Below, piece by piece: positions 54,952 to 63,228 of a stretch of DNA of 64,000 nucleotides. The notes beneath the pieces are model-generated. The model saw only the letters and a list, made by a program, of their open reading frames with translations, was not told the origin of the DNA and ran no database searches. The position numbers and the translations under genes were made by a program. The stretch comes from Candidatus Tectimicrobiota bacterium (GTDB lineage: Bacteria > JACPUC01): positions 20,593-84,592 of the forward strand of contig JACPUC010000018.1 of NCBI GenBank assembly GCA_016192455.1, written 5' to 3'. The first letter of the stretch is position 1; each line of letters opens with the position of its first letter.

Positions 54952-55755
54952 ATGCTCGTCGTCAAGGTGGGTGGCAGCGCCGGGATCGACCTGGCGGCGG
55001 TCTGCGACGATGTGGCGCGGCACGTCCTGGCGGGGACGCGGCTCATCCTCGTGCACGGCGGCTCGCACGAGACGAACGTGGTGGCGGAGAAGCTCGGCGT
55101 GCCGCCGCGTTTCGTGACCTCCGTCTCCGGTTTCCAAAGCCGCTACACCGATCGGGCCACCCTCGAAATCTTCGAGATGGTCTACTGCGGCAAAACGAAC
55201 AAGGCGATCGTCGAGATGTTGCAGGCGCGGGGCGTCAACGCGCTCGGCCTCTCCGGCCTCGACGGCGCCCTCCTCACCGGGGTCCGCAAGGGGACCCTGA
55301 AGGTCATCGAGGGGGGCAAGCGCAAGCTCCTGCGCGGCGATTTCACCGGCAAGGTGGAGCGGGTGAATGTGGCGCTCCTCGATCTGCTCCTCGCCCATGG
55401 CTACACCCCCGTCGTAACGCCCCCCGCCCTGAGCTACGAGGGCGAAGCGATGAACGTCGACGGCGACCGCGCCGCCGCCGTGATCGCCCAGCAGATGAAG
55501 GCGGAGTGTCTCGTCATCCTGTCGAACGTGCCGGGGCTGCTGCGGGACGTGCATGACGAGGGGAGCCTGATCAGGACCATCCCGGCGGCCGCGGTCGAGG
55601 ACTACATGGGGGTCGCCCAGGGCCGCATGCGCATGAAGGTGCTGGGAGCGTCGGAGGCCATTGCGGGCGGCGTGGGCGCGGTGCTCTTCGCGGATGCCCG
55701 CGTACCCCAGCCGCTCACCAGGGCGCTGGCGGGGCAGGGCACGAAAATCGCCTAG
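54952..55755 (+). CDS. lysZ: LysW-amino acid kinase (LysZ/ArgB-like)
   Basis: A 267-residue amino-acid-kinase-fold enzyme phosphorylating the side-chain carboxyl of the LysW-bound substrate. It has MLVVKVGGSAGID, LVHGGSHETNVVAEKLG, MNVDGDRAAAVIAQQM and ILSNVPGLL. The N-terminus without extension and the HGGS/N-term pattern match LysZ rather than bacterial N-acetylglutamate kinase. GGGAG lies 8 bases before the ATG; the gap to argC is 29 bases. Confidence 0.9.
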   Translation: MLVVKVGGSAGIDLAAVCDDVARHVLAGTRLILVHGGSHETNVVAEKLGVPPRFVTSVSGFQSRYTDRATLEIFEMVYCGKTNKAIVEMLQARGVNALGLSGLDGALLTGVRKGTLKVIEGGKRKLLRGDFTGKVERVNVALLDLLLAHGYTPVVTPPALSYEGEAMNVDGDRAAAVIAQQMKAECLVILSNVPGLLRDVHDEGSLIRTIPAAAVEDYMGVAQGRMRMKVLGASEAIAGGVGAVLFADARVPQPLTRALAGQGTKIA

Positions 55756-55861
55756 CGATCACGCCGGTGAGCGCCCACGGCCCCGCCTGGAGTTTTTTGC
55801 TCGACGCCGATTGCGGACGCTTTCCAACCTTCAACCACACCTCCTGACCGCGTCACCTGCA

Positions 55862-57067
55862 ATGGACGGCATATCTGTTCAAACCGGAGGGCAAGCGACG
55901 ATTTCCCCACAGACGTGCCGCGCCTGGGAGGATGCCCACAGCGTCGGCATGTATGCCAAACGCGACATCGTGCTGGTGCGCGGCGAAGGGGCCACCGTCT
56001 GGGACGGCGCCGGGCGCGCCTACCTTGACTGCACCGCGGGCGTCGGGGTTGCCAACGTCGGCCACGCCAACGCCGCCGTTGCCGACGCCGTCAGCCGGCA
56101 GGCGCGCCTCCTTGTCACCTGCCATGGCATGTTCTACAACGATGCCCGCGCCCGCCTCCTGAAGCAGCTTGCCGACATCGCCCCGCCCGGCATTGATCGC
56201 TTCTTCCTCTGCAACTCCGGCTCCGAGGCGGTCGAAGGGGCGCTGAAGTTCGCGCGCATGGCCACCGGGCGCAGCGAGGTGGTGGCCATGGTGCGGGGCT
56301 TTCACGGCAAAACGTTCGGGGCGCTCAGCGCCACCTGGGAGGCGAAGTACCGCGAGCCGTTCGAGCCCCTCGTCCCCGGCTTCCGGCATGTCCCCCTCAA
56401 CGATGCCGCCGTGCTGGCGGAGGCCGTCAGCGAGCGCACGGCGGCGGTTCTCCTCGAAATCATTCAAGGCGAAGGGGGCATCCGGCCGGCGTCGGCGGAG
56501 TTCCTCGAGGCGGCGCGGCGGCTCTGCGATGAGCGCGGCGCGCTGCTCATCGTTGACGAGGTGCAGACGGGGTTGGGCCGCACGGGAAGCTGGTTCGCCT
56601 GCCAGGGGATGGGCCTGCGACCGGACCTCGTGACCATGGCGAAAGCCCTGGGCGGCGGGCTGGCGATGGGAGCCGTCGGGGTGGGCCCGCGAGTCGAGAA
56701 CCTGCAGCGCCTGACGCACACCACGACCTTCGGCGGCGCGCCGATTGCCTGTGCCGCCGCGTCGGCGGTCATCGCCGAGGTGCGGCGGCTCGACCTGCTG
56801 CGGCATGCGGCGGAGGCGGGCGGCGCCTTCATCGACCGCCTGCGCGTCCTCAACCTCCGCAAGGTGCGCGAGGTGCGCGGCCGCGGCCTCATGGTGGGGG
56901 TCGAGCTGCGGCAGAAGGCCGGGCCGTTCCTGCTGCCGCTGGCGGAGCGCGGCGTGCTGGCGATGTTGGCGGGGAACCTGGTGCTGCGCTTCCTGCCGCC
57001 CCTGGTCATTTCCGAGGCGGAGCTTGAGCGCGTGGCCGCCGCCCTCGAGGAGGTGCTGCATGCCTGA
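55862..57067 (+). CDS. lysJ: LysW-semialdehyde aminotransferase (LysJ/ArgD-like)
   Basis: A 401-residue class III PLP aminotransferase that aminates the LysW-bound semialdehyde, giving LysW-lysine or LysW-ornithine. It has FLCNSGSEAVEGALKFAR, RGFHGKTFGALSAT, LLIVDEVQTGLGRTG, and the PLP lysine in TMAKALGGGLAMGAVG. The start at 55862 has a weak ribosome site. Its end overlaps lysK by 8 bases. Confidence 0.92.
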   Translation: MDGISVQTGGQATISPQTCRAWEDAHSVGMYAKRDIVLVRGEGATVWDGAGRAYLDCTAGVGVANVGHANAAVADAVSRQARLLVTCHGMFYNDARARLLKQLADIAPPGIDRFFLCNSGSEAVEGALKFARMATGRSEVVAMVRGFHGKTFGALSATWEAKYREPFEPLVPGFRHVPLNDAAVLAEAVSERTAAVLLEIIQGEGGIRPASAEFLEAARRLCDERGALLIVDEVQTGLGRTGSWFACQGMGLRPDLVTMAKALGGGLAMGAVGVGPRVENLQRLTHTTTFGGAPIACAAASAVIAEVRRLDLLRHAAEAGGAFIDRLRVLNLRKVREVRGRGLMVGVELRQKAGPFLLPLAERGVLAMLAGNLVLRFLPPLVISEAELERVAAALEEVLHA

Positions 57068-58091
57068 TCCCGTTGCCCTCTTGCGCGGCGCCCTGGAGAT
57101 TTACTCGCCGAGCGGCCGGGAAGAAGAGATAGGGCGCTACCTCTGCGAGCAGATGCGCGCCTTCGGCCTGCGGGCGGAGCTCGACGGCGCCGGCAACGCC
57201 GTCGGGGCGCGTGGGTCCGGCCCGCGGCAGATCGTCATGCTCGGCCACATGGATACGGTGCCCGGCTTCATCCCGGTGCTCGAGGAGGAGGGACGGCTCT
57301 ATGGCCGCGGCGCGGTGGATGCCAAGGCGGCGCTGGCCACCTTCATTGCCGCGACGAGCCGCCTCCCCGAGCGCGCCGACACCACCTACCTCATCGTCTG
57401 CGCCGTCGAGGAGGAATGCCCCACCAGCCGCGGCGCGCGCTACGCGCTCGACCGCTACCGGCCCTCCTGCGCCATCATCGGCGAGCCGAGCGGCGCGGGC
57501 AGCATCACGCTTGGCTACAAGGGGCGCCTTGCCCTGGGCTACCGCGTGGAGCAGCCGTGCGTGCACAGCGCGGTGGATATGGGGCGCGCGGCCGAGCGGG
57601 CGGTTGACTTCTGGCTGGCGGTAAAGGAGATGACCGCGGAGTATGCCGCGCCCTCCCGCTTTGAACGTCTCGACGCGGCGCTCATGAGCTTCCAGACCGG
57701 CGGCGACGGCCTCACCGAGCACGCGGCGCTAGAGATCAGCCTGCGCTTGCCGCCCGGCTTCGAGGTCGCCCGCCTGCGGAAGCGCCTGGAGGCCCTGCAT
57801 CCCGATGCCTCCCTGGAGGTGCGCGAGAGCCTGCCCGCCTTCAAGGCGGAGAAGAACACCCCGCTGGTGCGCGCCTTTCTCCAGGCCATCCGGTCCCGCG
57901 GCCTGCGCCCCACCTTCAAGGTGAAGACCGGCACCGCGGACATGAACCTCCTCGGGCCGGCCTGGGGCTGCCCCATCGTGGCCTATGGGCCGGGGGACTC
58001 GAGCCTCGACCACACCCCGCACGAGCACCTCGACCTCGCCGAGTATCAGCTAGCGATTGACATCCTCGCGGACGTCCTCTCCCGCCTCTAG
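57060..58091 (+). CDS. lysK: LysW-lysine/ornithine hydrolase (LysK)
   Basis: A 343-residue M20-family metallopeptidase that releases lysine or ornithine from LysW. It has metal ligands in LGHMDTVPG and [11 protein letters not shown], the catalytic pair [27 protein letters not shown], and the last ligand in [13 protein letters not shown]. The ATG at 57060 lies inside the end of lysJ. Its last 42 bases overlap the convergent binding-protein gene. Confidence 0.92.
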   Translation: MPDPVALLRGALEIYSPSGREEEIGRYLCEQMRAFGLRAELDGAGNAVGARGSGPRQIVMLGHMDTVPGFIPVLEEEGRLYGRGAVDAKAALATFIAATSRLPERADTTYLIVCAVEEECPTSRGARYALDRYRPSCAIIGEPSGAGSITLGYKGRLALGYRVEQPCVHSAVDMGRAAERAVDFWLAVKEMTAEYAAPSRFERLDAALMSFQTGGDGLTEHAALEISLRLPPGFEVARLRKRLEALHPDASLEVRESLPAFKAEKNTPLVRAFLQAIRSRGLRPTFKVKTGTADMNLLGPAWGCPIVAYGPGDSSLDHTPHEHLDLAEYQLAIDILADVLSRL

Positions 58092-59354
58092 CGGTACGAT
58101 CACGCCCTGCCGCACCGTCAAGAGGAAGACCTCCTTGCGGGCCTCGCCGTCGGCGCCGAACGAGGTGCGGCCCATGAGGCCGGGGAAATCCGTGGTCTGT
58201 TCCAGGGCGTCGCGGAGCGCGGCGCGCTGCGCTGCCAGCGTTGGCTGCGCGAAGATGCGGCCGCGCCGGGCGGCGTCGTGCAGGATGCGCAGCGTGTCGT
58301 ACGCCGCCACCGCCGCGGCTGGCGGCGCCAGGCGCTGGGAGGAGGACCCCAGCGGTGGCTCCGCGAAGCGCCGGCGGAAGTCCTGCCAGGGGGCGAAAGG
58401 TCGCTCCGGCCAGTAGTCGGTAGCGAAGATGACGCCGTCCACGCTCTCCCCTCCGATCTCCGTGAAGAGCGGGTTGCTGAACGAGGGGTCGCCGAAGATC
58501 GGCAGCCTCAAGCCGCCTCGCCGCAGGGCGCGGACCGCCATGGCGGCGTGGTGGGGGAAGGCGATGACGATCATGCCATCGGCCCGTTGCGCGCCGAGCT
58601 CCGGCGCGGCGGCGCCCAGCCGGTCCTGCTCGAGGAAGTCGGCGGCATGCAGGCTGCGCACGTCGGCGAGCCGGCGCCCGGTCAGCGCCGAAAACTGCCG
58701 GCGCAGCGCGAGCCCCCGAAGGAAGGGCGTCCGCGCGTCGTTCTCAACCCAGAGGACCGGCCGCTGCACGCCGTGCTGGCGCAGCCACCAGGGAAGGAGG
58801 CGCCTCCAGGCGCGATTCGGCAGGGAGGTGTTGCGGAAAGCCCAGGGCCGATACATCTCGAGCAGCTCCTCCGCCGTGGCTGAGGCGGTGATGATCGGGG
58901 TGCGGCCGTAGACCGCCTCCCAGAAAACCGTCGGGGCCGTGTCGCTGAGGAGGGGCCCGATGATCGCCTGCACCTTCTCCTCGTGGATCAGCGCGTAGGC
59001 GGCCAGGGCCGCGGCATCCGGGTTCGAGCGGCTGTCCCGGACCACGAGTTCCAGGCGCTCCGGAGCCAGCGCGGAGGTCGGCGCGGAGCGTTCCCTGACG
59101 AGGTCATCAAAGCCGAGCCGCAGGGCGCGAAGCTGGGCTTCTCCCCACCAGGCGTCCCGCCCGCTCAGCGCGGTCAGGACGCCGATGCGCAGCGCCCGCC
59201 GAGGGGCGGCCGGTTCCCCTGTCGGTTCTTGCGCGGCGGCGGGAGGGTCGCCGCCGGGGCCTTGCGCCGTCGAGGGCTGCGCGGTGCAGAGCAGCAGGAT
59301 GGCAAGCAGGAGGGCGGTCCAAGTCCATGTCCACGCCCCCCGTGCCCCGTTCAC
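58050..59354 (-). CDS. Branched-chain-type ABC solute-binding protein (Peripla_BP_6)
   Basis: A 434-residue exported protein. From GTG 59354 the signal peptide WTWTWTALLLAILLLCTAQP ends at about residue 30. The mature part has the LivJ-like fold: RIGVLTALSGRDAWWGEA, VQAIIGPLLSDTAPTVFWEA, TPIITASATAEEL, DGVIFATDYWPE. An upstream ATG around 59460 is possible but gives an atypically long N-region. Substrate is unknown. No Liv permease gene is adjacent. Confidence 0.8.
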   Translation of the reverse strand: MNGARGAWTWTWTALLLAILLLCTAQPSTAQGPGGDPPAAAQEPTGEPAAPRRALRIGVLTALSGRDAWWGEAQLRALRLGFDDLVRERSAPTSALAPERLELVVRDSRSNPDAAALAAYALIHEEKVQAIIGPLLSDTAPTVFWEAVYGRTPIITASATAEELLEMYRPWAFRNTSLPNRAWRRLLPWWLRQHGVQRPVLWVENDARTPFLRGLALRRQFSALTGRRLADVRSLHAADFLEQDRLGAAAPELGAQRADGMIVIAFPHHAAMAVRALRRGGLRLPIFGDPSFSNPLFTEIGGESVDGVIFATDYWPERPFAPWQDFRRRFAEPPLGSSSQRLAPPAAAVAAYDTLRILHDAARRGRIFAQPTLAAQRAALRDALEQTTDFPGLMGRTSFGADGEARKEVFLLTVRQGVIVPLEAGEDVREDVNR

Positions 59355-59698
59355 TCCATGATGGCGGCGCGCCAGGCGCGCTGCCGGGTTCAGGTGGCGG
59401 CGCGGAACGTCAGGCAGGCGCTTCTGCGACAGGATGGTCAAGTCTTGACGGCGTCGCATCATGTTCATATTGTCTTTGATAAGCTCAATGCCCGATCCTG
59501 GGATAAGGCATGGGGGCCGCCGCGTGCACGCGTCGGCAGGAACTTCGACCGCGTGGCGGCCTGTGTCACCGCCTGAGCCGCGCGGCTCAGCGCCGCGCCG
59601 GCAGCCGGTGGCGCGATGGTCCGGTGGATCGCAGCGGCGGCGCTGTCCGGGGCGCCGGAACAGAGCATGCGGCCCCTCTGCGTGGAGACGAGACGCCA
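59355..59698. other. Intergenic region between divergent genes
   Basis: 344 bases without a gene apart from a possible N-terminal extension of the binding protein. It carries a promoter candidate at 59445-59473. Confidence 0.35.
59445..59473 (+). promoter_or_regulatory. Sigma70-type promoter candidate
   Basis: TTGACG (59445-59450), a 17-base spacer, then TATTGT (59468-59473). It points toward the flavin oxidoreductase at 59699, leaving a leader of about 220 bases. Confidence 0.4.
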
Positions 59699-61141
59699 AT
59701 GAAACTCATGGAACCGCTGCGGATCAATAGCACGACGATTCATTGCCGGGTGCTCGTGCCCGCCATGGTGACGCGGTTATCGGGCGAGGATGGCTACGTG
59801 AACCAGGCAATTCGGGACCGCTACGTGCGCTACGCCATGGGCGAGGTTGGTCTTCTCGTCGTCGAAGCCATGGCCATCCACGGCAACAAGAGCGGGCCGC
59901 TCTTGCGCATCAGCGAGGACCGCTTCATCCCCGGCCTGCGCGACATGGTGCGCGAGGTGCACGAGGCCAGCGACACCAAGATCGTGCCGCAGATCATCCA
60001 TTTCCTGAAAATCTCCCGGCGCGGCTGGCGCCAGAAGGTGGAGGACCTCAGCCGGGAGGAGATCAAACTCATCGTCGAGCAGTTCGGCAACGCCGCCTAC
60101 CGCGCCCGCCAGGCGGAGTTCGATGGCGTCGAGCTGCACATGGCGCACGCCTACACCATGTCCTCCTTCCTCTCCATGCGCAACAAGCGCAAGGATGAGT
60201 ACGGCGGCAAAACCCTCGAGGATCGCATGCGCGCCATGGGTGAGGTGATCACGCGGGTGCGGCAGGCGGTGGGGGATGACTTCGCGGTCGGCGTGCGCTT
60301 CGACGCCGAAGAGGGCATCAAGAAGGGCTATACCCTGAACGACTCGCGCGAGTTCGCCCTGCGCATGGCGCAGCTCGGGGCTGATTATATCAGCCTGTCG
60401 GCGGGGGGCAAGTTCGAGGATGCCATCATCCGGCCCGGCCACATCGTCTACCCTTACACCGGCTACAGCGGTGACAAATGCATGCCCGGCGATTACTACC
60501 CCGACGGCACGAACCTCTACCTCGCCGAGGGGATCAAACGCTACCTCGTCGAGCGCGGCTACCAGACGCCGCTCGTGTGCGCCGGCAAAATCTCGCACGC
60601 GGAGCATGCCGAAGAAATCCTGCAGAAAGGCTGGGCGGATATCATCGGCATGGCGCGCGCCAACCTGGCAGACGCCGACTGGGCGAAGAAAGTCAGGGAA
60701 GGGCGCGAGAAGGAAATCATCCGCTGCATCTACTGCAACGTCTGCAAGAACCTCGATGAAACCCACAACGAGGTCATCTGCTACCTCTGGCCCAAGGGGA
60801 CGTTGCACGCCCCCCTGTGGAAGCCGGGGGGCAACCCGGTGTGGCCCACCGACGGCAAGCTGACCGCGGCGGTCACCCCCTCCGAGATCAAACTGAGTTG
60901 GGAGGAGGCAAGCCATGCCGACGGCGTCTGCGGCTACGACCTCTTCCGCCGCGAAGGGGATGGCCAGTACGAGTGGTTCACGGCGACGACGCGCACCAAT
61001 TACCGCGACCAGCTCGCCATCGCCGGGCGCGCGTACAAGTACTACGTCCAGGCCTATACCGAGGCGGGGATGCGCTCCACCCCCACGGAGGTGGTGGAGG
61101 CGACCATTCCCTTCCCTGACTATGCCACGGCTTCAGCCTAG
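59699..61141 (+). CDS. Old-yellow-enzyme-type oxidoreductase fused to a fibronectin-III-like domain
   Basis: A 480-residue protein from ATG 59699 (GGAGACGAG upstream). Residues 1-380 are an FMN TIM barrel of the NADH:flavin oxidoreductase class, with VELHMAHAYTMSSFLSM, VGVRFDAEEGIKKGYT and IIGMARANLADADW. Cysteines at 343, 346, 349 and 361 resemble the 4Fe-4S site of 2,4-dienoyl-CoA reductase, one residue shorter. The usual FAD/NAD domain is missing. Instead residues about 385-475 look like a fibronectin-III domain (SEIKLSWEEA, GYDLFRREG, YKYYVQAYTEAG). No signal peptide is seen, so the domain may mediate partner binding. Confidence 0.8.
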   Translation: MKLMEPLRINSTTIHCRVLVPAMVTRLSGEDGYVNQAIRDRYVRYAMGEVGLLVVEAMAIHGNKSGPLLRISEDRFIPGLRDMVREVHEASDTKIVPQIIHFLKISRRGWRQKVEDLSREEIKLIVEQFGNAAYRARQAEFDGVELHMAHAYTMSSFLSMRNKRKDEYGGKTLEDRMRAMGEVITRVRQAVGDDFAVGVRFDAEEGIKKGYTLNDSREFALRMAQLGADYISLSAGGKFEDAIIRPGHIVYPYTGYSGDKCMPGDYYPDGTNLYLAEGIKRYLVERGYQTPLVCAGKISHAEHAEEILQKGWADIIGMARANLADADWAKKVREGREKEIIRCIYCNVCKNLDETHNEVICYLWPKGTLHAPLWKPGGNPVWPTDGKLTAAVTPSEIKLSWEEASHADGVCGYDLFRREGDGQYEWFTATTRTNYRDQLAIAGRAYKYYVQAYTEAGMRSTPTEVVEATIPFPDYATASA

Positions 61142-61229
61142 GGCAGTTCCCCCTGGGCCTTCGGCCCACCCGCAAGGTCATGAAAATAAGCGGACACTTC
61201 TTTCTCAGCAGGCTTTCATGCCATCGACC

Positions 61230-61257
61230 GTAGGGGCGGTTCGCGAACCGCCCCTAC
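61230..61257. repeat. Perfect 28-base palindrome
   Basis: Each half reads GTAGGGGCGGTTCG and its exact complement follows directly, with no loop. Elements with this GGGGCGGTTCG core are dispersed between genes in many environmental genomes. A related inverted repeat is at 50448-50493. Confidence 0.7.
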
Positions 61258-61334
61258 CATCGGCATGCAAGAAACCGTGGAGGAAGGCGGATCTCGGTGT
61301 GCATCCGCGTCCATCGGTGGTTTCTTCCCCTACC

Positions 61335-61390
61335 TTCTCCGCGTCCTCTGCGTCTCCGCTGAACCGCAGAGGTGCAGAGAGCGCAGAGGT
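61335..61390. repeat. Imperfect inverted repeat rich in GCAGAG/CTCTGC
   Basis: The left arm TTCTCCGCGTCCTCTGCG with CTCCGC is loosely mirrored by CCGCAGAGGTGCAGAG and CGCAGAGG after a short centre. This style of intergenic repeat recurs across several uncultured phyla. Confidence 0.4.
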
Positions 61391-61950
61391 GAAGGAAACT
61401 GGCCGCACCACCGTCAGCCTCACCATCACGTCAAATCAACCACGTAGAAGCTTATTTGCGAAGCAGTCCACGCAAACAAGATCGGTTACCATGCCATTAC
61501 AGGAATGTTTGCCGCGTGAAGACCAGGAAAGGTCTCGCCAACACTCTCATCAGGCGCAAGGTCCTCACAAGGGAATGCTCATGAAACTTATGACGCCGTG
61601 AGGCTAGAGAGAAAGACTCCCGCGTCAGGGGGAGAGGTTGCCGAGACGCCTCGTTGCGGTACGTTTCTCATCTTCGCGCCCTGCTTATTCAGCGCCTGGT
61701 TGATGCTGCACCTCCAGGGTTGCCGCCGCCGCGCCAGCCCGTGTTCGCGGAAAAGGGGAGCATGCGTTCCGGCCGGCGGGCGCACAACTCCTGGTTGACC
61801 TACGTTGTTCCGGCTGCCGCGATCAGGGGCCCCCGCCTTGATGACGGCGGCATTCCATGCTACGGTTTGCCGGCGTTGCGGACTCCTGAACCTTGCCCTG
61901 CCCGCGCGAGCGGGCTTCGCCACTTCACGACTCGAGATGAAGAGGGCAAC

Positions 61951-62379
61951 ATGAGCAGCAGCCACGAGCAGAAGCCGCGCACACCTCTTGCCGAGCAGTT
62001 CTCATGGCGCACGTTGACCTACGAGGAGCACCTGTTCCTCAAAGTCAGCCTGGTGATGAGCGCGCGGGAGAGTCTCCTGGTGGAGAGTCTCGTCCTTCGT
62101 ACCATGCGCGGCGACCAGCTTGTCGATGAGTTTCGCTGCGATGTTGAGCGTGGTCCCTATGGCCTGTTTGGCTTCCTTCCCGCCGGCCAGCAGTTCGCCT
62201 TCACGAACATTGCCATGGATGCCCGCGGCGCCGATCGCGTCGTCGGGACGTATCGCTTCCACCGTCTCGCGCCGGGGGAAGACCTTGGGCTACTCTCGGT
62301 GCAGGACCTGAAGCGGCGCGCCGAGGGCCTTGCGTCGCCGGAGGTGATGAGCTGCGAGCATCGCCTTGAGATCAGGTGA
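61951..62379 (+). CDS. Hypothetical protein, 142 residues
   Basis: Not recognised. ATG 61951 follows AGAGGG. The protein is soluble, with PLAEQFSWRTLTYEEHLFLKV and a beta-rich middle (DEFRCDVERGPYGLFGFLP and VVGTYRFHRL) ending in a helix. Codon use matches neighbours, which supports a real gene. It lies 282 bases before the ThDP enzyme pair on the same strand. Confidence 0.5.
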   Translation: MSSSHEQKPRTPLAEQFSWRTLTYEEHLFLKVSLVMSARESLLVESLVLRTMRGDQLVDEFRCDVERGPYGLFGFLPAGQQFAFTNIAMDARGADRVVGTYRFHRLAPGEDLGLLSVQDLKRRAEGLASPEVMSCEHRLEIR

Positions 62380-62661
62380 GGACACCTCGGGCCACCGGCG
62401 CGGCAGGCTGCCCGGGCGGCGTCCCGCGCCTGTTGAGCGAGCGGGCGTTTGACCGCACGTTCGCCGTCCCTTACCCTGGCAGCCAGCCAAAGGTGCGCCG
62501 GCGGCCGGGACTCATTGTCGGGACTTGTTCCAGGAACGCGTGCCGAACCGCCTGGGTGACTGGAGGCGCACGGTTGTCCGGGCAGCCTGCAAGAGTCGAA
62601 CCCTGGCCCAGGATGAAGCACCTGCGGGCGACTGCCGGGATGACTGCGGAAGGAGGAGGCG

Positions 62662-63165
62662 ATGACTGAAGGAGAAGCCGCGACACAGCTCCTTGCCGGA
62701 ATGAAGCAGGCTGGAATCAACTTCGTGACGACGCTGCCGGATATCAACCTCCTTGCCCTCATCACGCTCCTGGAGCAGGACCAGGAGATCACCCACGTGC
62801 CGCTCTGCCGCGAGGAGGAGGGCATCGGCATCTGCGCCGGCGCCTTCCTGGTCGGCAAGCGCGTTGCCATCATCATGCAGAACGGCGGCCTGCTGAATAG
62901 CTGCAACGGCATCGCCACCACCGCCCTGCAGTTTGAGATTCCCATGGTCCTGATGATCTACTACGCCGGCGACGCCGGAGACCGCGGCTTCGCAACCGTA
63001 GGCGCGCTGACCGAACCGGTGCTGCGCGGGCTTGGTCTGCGCACCTACATCCTGCGCGAGCCTGAGAAGATCGTCTGGACGTTGAAGGGGGCGCTGACTC
63101 TGGCCGAGGATTCCAGGCGCCCGGTGGCGGTGCTCTTGACGAAGGATGTCCTCGGACGGCGCTAG
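62662..63165 (+). CDS. ThDP enzyme PYR subunit (sulfopyruvate/phosphonopyruvate decarboxylase alpha-like)
   Basis: A 167-residue stand-alone PYR domain of a ThDP decarboxylase, similar to ComD. The activating glutamate lies in CREEEGIGICAGAFLVGKR, followed by IIMQNGGLLNSCNGIATTA. The start has GGAAGGAGG upstream. The matching PP domain is encoded 63 bases downstream. The substrate could be sulfopyruvate, phosphonopyruvate or another 2-oxoacid. Confidence 0.82.
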   Translation: MTEGEAATQLLAGMKQAGINFVTTLPDINLLALITLLEQDQEITHVPLCREEEGIGICAGAFLVGKRVAIIMQNGGLLNSCNGIATTALQFEIPMVLMIYYAGDAGDRGFATVGALTEPVLRGLGLRTYILREPEKIVWTLKGALTLAEDSRRPVAVLLTKDVLGRR

Positions 63166-63228
63166 CAGGGTGCACGGCGGGCGGCGGCGCCGCCGGCGTG
63201 CCGGGCGTGCCTCCCGCGAGAGGGAACG

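Larger units (their letters stand above)
61142..61950. other. Intergenic region with repeats, no clear gene
   Basis: 809 bases containing a perfect palindrome (61230-61257), an imperfect GCAGAG-type inverted repeat (61335-61390) and an AT-richer tract with a 36-codon frame (61491-61601). No credible gene was found. Confidence 0.5.

Noticed and set aside
63166..63228. GC-rich palindrome between the two ThDP genes as a terminator
   Set aside because: It lacks a T-run, and the two genes are expected to be co-transcribed.
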